The notes below the pieces were generated by a model. That model was not told the origin of the DNA, did not search any database, and worked only from the letters and a program-made list of their open reading frames with translations. From assembly GCA_016290325.1 (NCBI GenBank), contig JAEETL010000005.1, positions 69,019 through 114,266 of the forward strand: a stretch of DNA of 45,248 nucleotides. The letters run 5' to 3'. Below are positions 34,450-43,228 of the stretch, in pieces (the stretch's first letter is position 1; the number at the start of each line of letters is the position of its first letter). A program made the position numbers and the translations under genes. Source of the stretch: Muribaculaceae bacterium (GTDB lineage Bacteria; Bacteroidota; Bacteroidia; Bacteroidales; Muribaculaceae).

Positions 34450-36174
34450 ATGTATATGAAAAAGATATTTTTATTGCTCTTTGCCGCAGTGGGTTTGATG
34501 ACCGCTCTCTCATCGTGCTCTGATGATGACTTCAACGAGAAGTATGCCGATCCATCAAAGACCACTACTGTGGGTGTGCCCCAGGTATTCACCGGCATCA
34601 TGCACAATGGTAACCGCTGGATGAATCCCACCTACTGGCGCTACTACACCCAGTCCACTACGTCCGGCTGCTTCTCGGGCGTAATCGGCAATACCAATGG
34701 CCGCGGTCGTTTCCGTGGTGCCAGCGAGGGTTATTTCAACATCCGTTGGCAGGACTACTACAAGATGCTCACCCAGTACCGTCTGCTTGAGTATAACTAC
34801 AACAACATGAACGAGACCGAGAAACCCGCCAACGAGATTTTCTATCTGCTGGGTCGCACCATGGTAGAGGCTCAGTTGCACGAGGTGCTCTCGATCTGGG
34901 GTGACGTGCCCTACAAGGGTGCCGGTACCCTGTGGATGACTGGTGACTATGACGCCGCCAAGCAGGCTGTTGCCTATGACGACGACGTTGAGCTCTACAA
35001 GATGATTCTCGCCGACCTCAAGGAAGTGGGTGACTACTTCGCAAGCGGCAACGTTAACGCTGCCGGTCTGAGTTCGCTGGCCCGTCAGGACATCTCCTGC
35101 GCCGCCGGTTCAGCCGACATCTGGCAGAGGTATGTCAACTCGCTACGCCTGCGCATCGCCCTGCACCTGGCCACCAATGGTGACCTCACCAGTGAAGCCC
35201 GCAATGCCATCGCCGAGATCCTGAACAACCCGAGCAAGTATCCCTTGATTGAGAACAATGACCAGAATATTGGTGTCAACGGTGAGACCTCAACCGATGA
35301 CTACAACTATGGTAAGGGTATCGCCCAGGCTCTCGCTGGCCGCAGCGAAGGCTCTGGTTCTAAGGCCATGCTCGATGCTATGAACGTTCCCGCCAACGGT
35401 ATTCCCGATGCCAACACCGACCCCAGGATTGCTGCCATCTATGACTGCAACCCCGACGGTGAGTATGTTGCCTATGACAACTCCCTGACCGACGCTCAGA
35501 TCAGTGACATTGCCACTGCCAAGGACGCCGAGTACAAGGAGCGTGGTATCCCCTACTGCAACTACTACTGCTACATCGACACCATCGCTATGGCTGGTTG
35601 GACGACCTATCAGGGTAATGCCAACCTGAACGGTATCTGGGTCAGCGCAGCCGAGGTTGCACTGAGCAAGGCCGAGGCCTATCTGATGGGCTATGGTGTG
35701 GGCGCCGATGCTGCCATGGCTAAGCAGTGCTTCATCAACGGTGTAGTCCTCTCCAACGAGTACTACTGGAACATGAAGCTGAATTCATCGCTGGCTAAGG
35801 ATGGCAACGACAGCTACAACGGCTATCGTGAGCTGGTAATCCCCACCACCGAGGACTTCACCGCCTATGCCAACAATATCTGGCAGGCTACCCAGGAGTG
35901 TGTTGCCACTCAGCTGTGGCTCAACTTCGGTTTCATGAATGAGCTTGAGGCTTGGAATGTTACTCGCCGCACCGGTTATCCCAACGTGAAGTTCATGAGG
36001 GACAACCAGCAGAATGACTATCCCACTCCTCCCCATCGTCTGCCTTATCCCAGCGATGAGCTGAACTTCAACTCCACCAACGTTCAGAACGCTATCCAGA
36101 TCAACTACAGTGAGCCCACTGGTTACTACACCAAGCTCTTCTGGGCAAAGGAGAACTACTATTCACTCTTCTAA
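34450..36174 (+). CDS. SusD/RagB-family surface lipoprotein
   Basis: 574 residues, or 572 if the second ATG (34456, MKKIFLLLF) is used. The lipid-bearing Cys lies in LSSCSDDDF, and the acidic run after it matches the signal for export to the cell surface in Bacteroidetes. The helical repeats of the SusD fold are visible in QDYYKMLTQYRLLEYNY, YLLGRTMVEAQLHEVLSIWG and WVSAAEVALSKAEAYLMGYG. FGFMNELEAWNVTRRTGYPN and PTPPHRLPYPSDELNFN near the end are typical of the SusD-like 2 subgroup. It captures ligand above the SusC-type barrel. It ends at a good terminator. Confidence 0.95.
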   Translation: MYMKKIFLLLFAAVGLMTALSSCSDDDFNEKYADPSKTTTVGVPQVFTGIMHNGNRWMNPTYWRYYTQSTTSGCFSGVIGNTNGRGRFRGASEGYFNIRWQDYYKMLTQYRLLEYNYNNMNETEKPANEIFYLLGRTMVEAQLHEVLSIWGDVPYKGAGTLWMTGDYDAAKQAVAYDDDVELYKMILADLKEVGDYFASGNVNAAGLSSLARQDISCAAGSADIWQRYVNSLRLRIALHLATNGDLTSEARNAIAEILNNPSKYPLIENNDQNIGVNGETSTDDYNYGKGIAQALAGRSEGSGSKAMLDAMNVPANGIPDANTDPRIAAIYDCNPDGEYVAYDNSLTDAQISDIATAKDAEYKERGIPYCNYYCYIDTIAMAGWTTYQGNANLNGIWVSAAEVALSKAEAYLMGYGVGADAAMAKQCFINGVVLSNEYYWNMKLNSSLAKDGNDSYNGYRELVIPTTEDFTAYANNIWQATQECVATQLWLNFGFMNELEAWNVTRRTGYPNVKFMRDNQQNDYPTPPHRLPYPSDELNFNSTNVQNAIQINYSEPTGYYTKLFWAKENYYSLF

Positions 36175-36212
36175 TGAAGACTGACATCAGTCCTGGTGAC
36201 TGATTGAGATAG

Positions 36213-36248
36213 AATCCCCGGCGGGCAACGGCTTGTCGGGGATTTTTC
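36213..36248 (+). terminator. Rho-independent terminator after the susD-like gene
   Basis: AATCCCCG (36213-36220) pairs with CGGGGATT (36237-36244) and is followed by TTTCTT. Confidence 0.85.
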
Positions 36249-36309
36249 TTGTTTCCAGGATTCCAGCAACAGCTACCATCATATAACAAAAAAATATCAT
36301 TGGTGTCTG

Positions 36310-36553
36310 AGGTAAAAGCTCCGTTAGGAGCTGCCAGATCATAGGCAGGGGGGCAACGAGGCGAAGCCGAGTGAAACCCCTGTAATAGTAGACAGCACTG
36401 GTCTTAGACCCATCGGGGTGGCAGTAAATCATAGAGACACAGTCTATCGCCACTAACGTGGCTATTATTTTTGTGAAGCATTCAATTACATGGGTTCCGC
36501 TACGTTACACCCCTGCCTACAACCTGTCAGCTCTATGAGCTTAAAAGTAAGCC
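36310..36553. repeat. Palindrome-rich interspersed repeat, about 240 bases
   Basis: It begins AGCTCCGTTAGGAGCT, itself a hairpin, continues with GGCAGGGGGGCAACGAGGCG and AACCCCTG, then GCCACTAACGTGGC, and ends GTCAGCTCTATGAGCT. Similar GCTCCGTTAGGAGC units are scattered between genes in Bacteroidales genomes; this is recalled, not searched. No protein is likely. Together with the promoter and leader it fills the 796-base gap 36175-36970. Confidence 0.65.
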
Positions 36554-36693
36554 CGAAGATGTTTGCCAAGGCCATGACTTAAAAAGAAAACTTACATTCA
36601 TTTCATTTCAGACTATCACAAAGTAACTATATCATTGGATACTAGTAGTTTACTACGGCCAAATGAAATTGTTGATAAATTATTTTTCTTCTT

Positions 36694-36726
36694 TTTTGCC
36701 ATGTCAGGAAAAAAGAATACCTTTGC
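36694..36726 (+). promoter_or_regulatory. Promoter of leader RNA copy B and the Oar-like receptor gene
   Basis: TTTTG (36694-36698) and TACCTTTGC (36718-36726) have 19-base spacing. It places transcription start about 240 bases before the ATG at 36971, and shows that the longer frame opening at 36635 is not used. Confidence 0.8.
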
Positions 36727-36727
36727 A

Positions 36728-36900
36728 CCCGTATTAAAGGATAGAATGTTGATACATAAATTCGGCATACCTTTCAAGATAACTTGTAGCGGAGAGGCGG
36801 CAAGCCAATTCTATAACCCGTTACAAGGTAGGGAGACCAGCAATCAACGCGCTGCATTAGAAGGGGAATACCCCGCTAATGTGGCGCGAAATCTTTTGTC
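36728..36900 (+). ncRNA. Structured 5' leader RNA, copy B
   Basis: It starts CCC just after the -7 element. The 3' hairpin is CGCGC-TG-CATTAG-AA-GGGG-AATA-CCCC-G-CTAATG-TG-GCGCG (36848-36888), fully paired in all three stems. Copy A (24161-24330) keeps the same stems with G-U and length changes. A weaker T-run (CTTTTG) follows at about 36893. It lies in the leader of the Oar-like receptor and BACON/OB-fold lipoprotein genes. Possible roles are an attenuator, a riboswitch or a translational control element. Confidence 0.65.
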
Positions 36901-36970
36901 AACCCGTAAAGTAAACAATCAAAAAATTAATAATTCATCATTTATTCATCATTTTAAACAAAACATTTGT

Positions 36971-39900
36971 ATGTTGAGAACAGTTAAGTTTTTGGCATTG
37001 GTGGCAATGTTCTTTGTTGCATTGTCGGCAAGTGCCCAGGTAACAACTTCAGCATTATCTGGTGTTGTGACCGATGAAAACAAGCAGGCGATGATTGGTG
37101 CTACGATCACCGCATTGCACACGCCCTCGGGCACTAAGTACAACGCCGTGACCAACATGGATGGCCGTTACACCATCCAGGGTATGCGTCCCGGTGGCCC
37201 CTACACCGTAACGGTGAGCTATGTAGGCTATCAGCCCTACAATATCGAAGGCGTGATGCTGCAATTGGCCGAGACCTCTAACCTGGATGTTGACATGAGT
37301 GTTGACGCTAATGCACTGGGTGAGGTAGTCGTAACAGCTGCTGCTACCAAGTTCAGGGCTGAGAAGACTGGTGCTGCCACTAACATCAACAGCGCCCAGA
37401 TCACCAACCTGCCCACGGTGACCCGCAGCTTGACCGACATTACCCGTCTGTCGCCCTACGGTGGTAACGGCATGAGCTTTGCCGGTACCGACGGTCGTAC
37501 AGCCAACTTCACGGTCGATGGTGCAAACTTCAACAACAACTTCGGTTTGAGCGACAATCTGCCTGGTGGTGGTAACCCTATCAGCATTGAAGCCATCGAG
37601 GAAATGCAGGTTGTGATTTCGCCTTACGATGTTCGTCAGACCAACTTCATTGGTGGTGGTGTGAACGCTGTAACCAAGAGCGGTACCAACAAGTTCCGCG
37701 GCAGTGCCTACATCTTCCACCGCAACGAGAACATGCGTGGTGATGCTGTTGACCGCACTCAGATTGGTCAGGCCCGTGAGAAATTCAAGGTGACCACCTA
37801 CGGTGCTACCATCGGCGGCCCGATCATCAAGGACAAGCTGTTCTTCTTTGTGAACGGTGAGATGACCAAGCAACCGACTATCGTCAACATGTGGCGTGCT
37901 TCACAGAATGGTGTTGCCATTCCTGACCAGTACGTCTCTCGTACCTCTTTAGCCGACCTGGAGCGCGTGAGCAATTTCGTTAAGAGCAAGTATGGTTATG
38001 ACACGGGTTCATGGACCAACTTCCCCGCCGACGAGAACAACTACAAGCTGCTCGCCCGCCTGGACTGGAACATCAACCATGACCACCACTTGGCACTGCG
38101 CTACAACTACACCAAGAACCGCTACTGGAGCAATCCTAACGCTACCTCGATGGACGGTGGCACGCGTATGGCTACTGCCCGTGTATCACAGAAGTCCTTC
38201 TCGTTTGCCAACTCAATGTATGGCATGGACAACCTGGTACACTCCTTCTCATTTGACCTGAACAGCCGCCTGAGCGACAACCTGTCGAACCAGTTCCTGG
38301 CTACCCTGTCTAAGCTGGATGATATCCGCGCCAGCAACTCGAGCGAGTTCCCCTTCATCGACATCACGATGACCGATGAGAATGGCGACAAGGATAACTA
38401 CATGGCCCTGGGCTATGAGTTGTTCACCTGGAACAATGCCGTTCATAACACCATCTGGAACCTGCGTGACGACGTGACCTGGTACTATGGCAACCACAAG
38501 ATCATGGGTGGTCTGTCATTTGAGCATCAGATGGCCGACAACCAGTACATGCGTAACGGTACCGGTTACTATCGCTACAACAGCGTTGACGACTTTATCA
38601 ACGGCGCCGCTCCCGAGGTCGTTTGCTTGACCTACGGTTACGGTAGCGAGACCAAGCCTGCTGCCCGCGTACAGTTCAACAAGGCTGGTATCTATGCTCA
38701 GGACGAGTGGAACGTGACCAAGAACTTCAAGCTGACCTACGGTCTGCGTCTTGATGGTCTGTTCTTCAATAATGGTGACCTGATCACCAACAACGCCATT
38801 CTGGCACTCAACTATTATGACAACGACGGCAACGTTCGCCACATCGACACTGGCAAGTGGCCGAGCAGCAACCTGATTGTGCAGCCTCGCTTGGGCTTCA
38901 ACTGGGACGTATTCGGCAACAAGGCGCTCAGATTGCGCGGTGGTACGGGTCTGTTCTCGGGCCGTCTGCCCCTGGTATTCTTCACCAACATGCCCACCAA
39001 CGGTGGTCTGGTACAGTATCAGGCACAGCTCAGCAGCAAGAACACCGACATGAGCCAGTTTGCTGGCGGTCTGGTAACCGATGCTGAGGGTCATGCCACT
39101 ATCGCTGCCCTGCGCAACAAACTCATCGCTATGGGTTATCCCGAGAACGTGACCTCTGACATGGGTACCGTTCCCTCGGCTGTCAACGGTGTTGATCCCG
39201 ACTTCAAGATGCCGATGGTATGGAAGACCTCATTGGCTGTTGACTATCAGATTCCCGTATCGTTCCCCTTCAGCGTAACTATCGAGGGTATCTTCAACAA
39301 GAACATCAACGCAGCCAGCATCAGCGACTGGTCTATCCCCAGCGTGGGTGGATATGCACGCTTCAACGGTGCTGACAACCGTCCCATCTATCCCGCCGGT
39401 TACCGCATGGGCACCAAGGCATTCGTCCTGGAGAACACTAGCCGTGGTTATGGCTGGATTGCTAACATCACCCTGAATGCCGATCCCACCGACTGGTTGA
39501 GCCTGATGGCTGCCTATACCCACACCGTTCAGAAGGACGTTACCGGTATGCCCGGTAGCGCTGCTGAGAGTGCCTTCACCTATGTTCCCACCGTTGAGGG
39601 TCCCAACAACATCAAGCTGCACAACTCGCAGTATGTAACTCCTGACCGTTTCATCTTCTCGGCAACCGGTCATGACCACAGCGGTAACCACTACGGCCTG
39701 ATTTATGAGGCATGGCGCGGCGGTTACAACTACTCCTACATGATGGCCAACGACATGAACGGCGACGGATACAACTACGATGCACTCTACATCCCCACCG
39801 ACGAGCAGGTGGCTAACCGCGAGTTCCGTTTCGTGAGCGAGGGCGACAAGACCCGCTTCATGGACTATGTTCATGCCAACGACTACCTGAAGAACCATCA

Positions 39901-40255
39901 GGGCGAGTATGCCGAGGCCTATAGCCTGTACAGCCCCTGGGTTCACCGCGTTGACTTGAGCTACAAGCACGACTTCCGTCTCAACGTTTGTGGCGCAAAG
40001 CACACCCTGCAGCTGCTCCTCGACGTGAAGAACGTTCTGAACCTGTTCAACTCGAGCTGGGGCGTGAGCAAGTATCTCAACCCTGAGATCGGCAGTGATC
40101 CCCGCATCCTCAAGTATGAGGGCGTTGACGCACAGGGTTATGCCACCTTCTCGACTCCCAAGTCGATTGACGGTGCCACTAAGACCTTCGTTCCCAACAA
40201 GGCTATCGGTCAGTGCTGGAACGCTTCTATCGGTATTAAGTACATCTTTAACTAA
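36971..40255 (+). CDS. Oar-like TonB-dependent receptor with carboxypeptidase-like N-terminal domain
   Basis: 1094 residues from the ATG at 36971 (MLRTVKFLALVAMFFVALSA, a signal peptide). This start is chosen because the promoter at 36694-36726 and the structured leader lie inside the longer open frame. A carboxypeptidase-like repeat (about 25-110; LSGVVTDENKQAMIGATITA) precedes the TonB-box-like GEVVVTAAA. The plug has ITRLSPYGGNGMSFAGTDG and the phrase NFIGGGVNAVTKSGTNKFRG, typical of Oar/OmpA-related receptors. The barrel ends SIGIKYIFN. It pairs with the lipoprotein 23 bases downstream, as SusC does with SusD. Ligand unknown. Confidence 0.93.
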   Translation: MLRTVKFLALVAMFFVALSASAQVTTSALSGVVTDENKQAMIGATITALHTPSGTKYNAVTNMDGRYTIQGMRPGGPYTVTVSYVGYQPYNIEGVMLQLAETSNLDVDMSVDANALGEVVVTAAATKFRAEKTGAATNINSAQITNLPTVTRSLTDITRLSPYGGNGMSFAGTDGRTANFTVDGANFNNNFGLSDNLPGGGNPISIEAIEEMQVVISPYDVRQTNFIGGGVNAVTKSGTNKFRGSAYIFHRNENMRGDAVDRTQIGQAREKFKVTTYGATIGGPIIKDKLFFFVNGEMTKQPTIVNMWRASQNGVAIPDQYVSRTSLADLERVSNFVKSKYGYDTGSWTNFPADENNYKLLARLDWNINHDHHLALRYNYTKNRYWSNPNATSMDGGTRMATARVSQKSFSFANSMYGMDNLVHSFSFDLNSRLSDNLSNQFLATLSKLDDIRASNSSEFPFIDITMTDENGDKDNYMALGYELFTWNNAVHNTIWNLRDDVTWYYGNHKIMGGLSFEHQMADNQYMRNGTGYYRYNSVDDFINGAAPEVVCLTYGYGSETKPAARVQFNKAGIYAQDEWNVTKNFKLTYGLRLDGLFFNNGDLITNNAILALNYYDNDGNVRHIDTGKWPSSNLIVQPRLGFNWDVFGNKALRLRGGTGLFSGRLPLVFFTNMPTNGGLVQYQAQLSSKNTDMSQFAGGLVTDAEGHATIAALRNKLIAMGYPENVTSDMGTVPSAVNGVDPDFKMPMVWKTSLAVDYQIPVSFPFSVTIEGIFNKNINAASISDWSIPSVGGYARFNGADNRPIYPAGYRMGTKAFVLENTSRGYGWIANITLNADPTDWLSLMAAYTHTVQKDVTGMPGSAAESAFTYVPTVEGPNNIKLHNSQYVTPDRFIFSATGHDHSGNHYGLIYEAWRGGYNYSYMMANDMNGDGYNYDALYIPTDEQVANREFRFVSEGDKTRFMDYVHANDYLKNHQGEYAEAYSLYSPWVHRVDLSYKHDFRLNVCGAKHTLQLLLDVKNVLNLFNSSWGVSKYLNPEIGSDPRILKYEGVDAQGYATFSTPKSIDGATKTFVPNKAIGQCWNASIGIKYIFN

Positions 40256-40278
40256 TTCCTAAAGACTAAGACAATATT

Positions 40279-41796
40279 ATGAAACTCAAATATTTTATTT
40301 CGTTTTTTGCACTGGTCGCCCTCTTGTCGAGCTGCTCAGATGACGATGCGATGACATTGTTTGATGAGATTCAGGTTTCTTCTTCCTATGTGGCCATTGA
40401 TGAGGCTGGTGGATCTAACACGATTACCTTGAACGCCAAGGAAGCTTGGACGTTTGACGCCGAGGAACTGCCCGAATGGTTGACCGTCAGCCCGATGAAT
40501 GGTGGCGCCGGTGAGACCAACGTGACCTTCACTGCACCTGCCACCCCCGACGGCCGCACCGCTGTCCTGCATATTGCTTGTGGCGACAAGAAGCAGACCA
40601 TCAACGTGATCCAGGGTCTCTCTACTGTTAGCGAGGCTACTTGCGCCGAGGTCATTTCAGGCCCCGAGAGCAAGACCTATCGCGTGACCGGTACTGTGAA
40701 GTCGATTGTTAACACCACCTATGGTAACTGGTATCTGGAAGATGAGACCGGTGAGGTTTACATCTATGGTACGCTGGACGCCAAGGGTAACACCAAGAAC
40801 TTCCTCAGCCTCGGCCTTGAGGTTGGTGACATTGTCACCGTCGAGGGTCCCAAGACCGTTTATAACGGTACTGTAGAGCTGGTTGACGTGACCGTCATCA
40901 ATATCCAGAAGTCACTGGTTAAGGTCGAGGGTTATGACCCCGAGGATGCTACCATTCCTCTGGAGGGTGGCAACGTAACCGTTAACCTGAGCTGCAAGAC
41001 CAACAACGGCATCTCGGTTGAGATTCCCGAGGAGGCCAAGAGCTGGCTGGGCATCGTGTCGATTGTTGGTGGCGCTGAGCCCGTGGTAACCTTCCACGCC
41101 AACGCCAACAATGGTGGCGACCGCAGCACTACTGTAGTCTTCAAGACCTCCGATGACAAGGGTAAGGAATACACTGCCCAGGCAACCATCAATCAGAAGG
41201 GTGCTATCGTGGCTGCTACCATCGCCGAGTTCCTGGAGGCTCCCGTGGGCGATACCCAGTATCGCATCACTGGCGTGATCACCAGCGTGACTAACCCGAC
41301 CTATGGCAACGTTTACGTTCGTGACTGGTCAGGCGAGACCTACGTCTATGGCATTGGTGCCAGGGGCGACTTTGAGGCTGCAGGCCTGAAGGTTGGTGAC
41401 GTTGTAACCCTCGTGGGCAAGCGCGGCGAGTACAATGGTAATGCTCAGATGACAGGTGCAATCCTTGAGGCCAGCATCCCCGTGACCCCGATCGACATCG
41501 ACTCGTTCCTGGATCAGCCCGATGATCCCAACACCTATTACATGTTGACCGGTACCATCACCGAGATCGCTAACCCGACTTATGGTAACCTCTACCTGGA
41601 GGATGACACCAACATCACCTACGTGTATGGCTGCTATCCCGGCTGGGGCGCTACTGGCGACAACCGCAAGAACTGCCTCGAGACCAAAGACATTACCGTA
41701 GGCGACAAGCTGAGTGTTATCGGTGTGAAGAGCACCTACAACGGCACCCCGCAGCTGTCTAACGGTATCTACTTCTCTCACGAGAAGGCCCAGTAA
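40279..41796 (+). CDS. Surface lipoprotein with BACON and OB-fold domains
   Basis: 505 residues. The lipoprotein signal ends LLSSCSDDDA (Cys19), with the acidic surface-export signature. Order: BACON domain (about 33-113; WLTVSPMNGGAGETNVTF), OB-fold (about 118-215; YRVTGTVKSIVNTTYGNWYL), second BACON-like domain (about 220-312), then two more OB-folds (about 316-405 and 410-500). Each OB-fold repeats the phrase N.TYGN.Y..D...E.Y.YG. It is probably the surface capture partner of the receptor 23 bases upstream and is followed by a terminator. OB-fold lipoproteins of this type often accompany nucleases or phosphatases; the ligand is not known. Confidence 0.88.
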   Translation: MKLKYFISFFALVALLSSCSDDDAMTLFDEIQVSSSYVAIDEAGGSNTITLNAKEAWTFDAEELPEWLTVSPMNGGAGETNVTFTAPATPDGRTAVLHIACGDKKQTINVIQGLSTVSEATCAEVISGPESKTYRVTGTVKSIVNTTYGNWYLEDETGEVYIYGTLDAKGNTKNFLSLGLEVGDIVTVEGPKTVYNGTVELVDVTVINIQKSLVKVEGYDPEDATIPLEGGNVTVNLSCKTNNGISVEIPEEAKSWLGIVSIVGGAEPVVTFHANANNGGDRSTTVVFKTSDDKGKEYTAQATINQKGAIVAATIAEFLEAPVGDTQYRITGVITSVTNPTYGNVYVRDWSGETYVYGIGARGDFEAAGLKVGDVVTLVGKRGEYNGNAQMTGAILEASIPVTPIDIDSFLDQPDDPNTYYMLTGTITEIANPTYGNLYLEDDTNITYVYGCYPGWGATGDNRKNCLETKDITVGDKLSVIGVKSTYNGTPQLSNGIYFSHEKAQ

Positions 41797-41816
41797 GCCA
41801 TTCAAACATGAATTTC

Positions 41817-41860
41817 AAAAAGGGGGAGTATCACCTGAACGGGTATTCCCCCTTTTCTTT
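41817..41860 (+). terminator. Rho-independent terminator after the BACON/OB-fold lipoprotein gene
   Basis: AAAAAGGGGGAGTA (41817-41830) pairs with TATTCCCCCTTTT (41844-41856) with one G-T pair, followed by CTTT. Some readthrough into the next gene, 17 bases on, is possible. Confidence 0.85.
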
Positions 41861-41877
41861 AAAAAAGTCTAAAAATA

Positions 41878-43080
41878 ATGATGCGCAGATTGTTTTTCAT
41901 TCTCTTGCTGGTGGCTGTGTTGCCGTGGCAAGCTCAGGCGACAGGACGGGACACTTACACCGTGATCATATCGCTCGACGGCTTGCGATGGGACTATCTG
42001 GATACCTATGACGTGCCCTTCATGAACCAGCTGGCTCGTGAGGGCGTCAAGGCTGTAATGCAACCCTCGTTCCCGAGCAAGACATTCCCCAACCACTACA
42101 CGCTGGCTACAGGTCTCACACCCGACCACCACGGCATCATTGCCAACACCTTTTGGGATCGTGAAAAGGGCGTGGAGTTCTCGCTGGGCAACAAGGAGAC
42201 ACGTGCCGATGGCCGTTATTACGGCGGCGACCCCGTTTGGCTCACGGCCAAGCATCAGGGTGTAAAGACGGCCACCGTGTTTTGGGTGGGTAGCGATGTG
42301 ACTATCAATGGTGATCATCCCACCTATTGGCTTGACTACCAGACACAACAGATTGACTATCCAGGACGCGTGGATGAAATCATCCGCTTGCTCAAGCTGC
42401 CCGAGAAGGACCGTCCCCACCTGGTGATGGCCTACTTTGAGGAGCCTGACCGCAGCGGACACAATTATGGACCGATGAACCGCCTGACTCGCCGCGCGAT
42501 AGAGGACATGGACCTGCTGTTGAGCAACCTGTGGGCACGTATCCAGTTGTTGCCCATTGCCGACAAGGTGAATTTTATCGTTACCGGTGACCACGGCATG
42601 ACCAGCGTGGATCCCAAGCGATTTGTCGATATCGACGACGTGGTGCCCAAGGAGTGGTATGACCGTTTCTGCAACGACTACCCCACCCTTATCTATGCCA
42701 GCGCACCCGAATACATCGACTCGATTTATAACGCATTGCAGAGCGTGGACCATATCCGCGCTTGGAAAAAGGAAGATGTGCCCGCCTATCTGGGCTACGG
42801 CACCAACAAGAACATAGGCGACGTAGTGGTGCTGCCCGACGTGGGATGGCTCTTTGCCGACAAGCCCAGCAAGAAGCAGCGCGGCAGCCACGGCTTTGAC
42901 CACATGGCGGCCGACATGCAGGTGGGATTCCGAGCTATTGGCCCCGACTTCAAGGTGGGCTATGAGAAGCCTGACCGCTTCCGCAACGTGTGCATCTACC
43001 CGCTATTGTGCTACCTGCTAGGCGTCACTCCCTCACCTAACGATGGCACCCTTGACGAGGTACGCGACATGCTACGCTAG
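41878..43080 (+). CDS. Ectonucleotide pyrophosphatase/phosphodiesterase (alkaline phosphatase superfamily)
   Basis: 400 residues with a signal peptide ending near AQATG. Zinc ligands and nucleophile are all visible: Asp34 in ISLDGLRWDY, Thr69 in PSKTFPNHY, Asp191 and His195 in PDRSGHNYGP, Asp238 and His239 in TGDHGMTS, and His338 in GSHGFDHM. This is the NPP pattern. Enzymes of this group split nucleotide phosphodiester and pyrophosphate bonds outside the cytoplasm; lipid headgroup substrates are an alternative. It follows the receptor and OB-fold lipoprotein genes after a terminator, so a nucleotide-scavenging locus is plausible. Confidence 0.94.
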   Translation: MMRRLFFILLLVAVLPWQAQATGRDTYTVIISLDGLRWDYLDTYDVPFMNQLAREGVKAVMQPSFPSKTFPNHYTLATGLTPDHHGIIANTFWDREKGVEFSLGNKETRADGRYYGGDPVWLTAKHQGVKTATVFWVGSDVTINGDHPTYWLDYQTQQIDYPGRVDEIIRLLKLPEKDRPHLVMAYFEEPDRSGHNYGPMNRLTRRAIEDMDLLLSNLWARIQLLPIADKVNFIVTGDHGMTSVDPKRFVDIDDVVPKEWYDRFCNDYPTLIYASAPEYIDSIYNALQSVDHIRAWKKEDVPAYLGYGTNKNIGDVVVLPDVGWLFADKPSKKQRGSHGFDHMAADMQVGFRAIGPDFKVGYEKPDRFRNVCIYPLLCYLLGVTPSPNDGTLDEVRDMLR

Positions 43081-43112
43081 CCTCCCGAATGGGATACCAT
43101 ACTAAAAAACAA

Positions 43113-43147
43113 GATGATGCATCATGCTTTAAGCGTGGCGCATCATC
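43113..43147. terminator. Possible bidirectional hairpin between convergent genes
   Basis: GATGATGC (43113-43120) pairs with GCATCATC (43140-43147) in the gap between the NPP gene and the minus-strand cohesin/dockerin gene. Neither side has a strong T-run. Confidence 0.4.
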
Positions 43148-43228
43148 AGTTATATCAAGAATAATTACCGTTGTTTACTGTAGTTGTATTCTTTAAAAGA
43201 TTCAACCTCAAGCTATTGGCTAAAGATA

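Noticed and set aside
33315..34631. 438-codon open frame on the minus strand
   Set aside because: It lies antisense to the susC-like and susD-like genes and has the His/Val/Gly-rich composition of an antisense shadow.
36635..36970. N-terminal extension of the Oar-like receptor
   Set aside because: A consensus promoter and a structured leader lie inside it, and a proper signal peptide starts at 36971.
41869..42903. 344-codon open frame on the minus strand
   Set aside because: It is antisense to the NPP gene, which has every zinc ligand.
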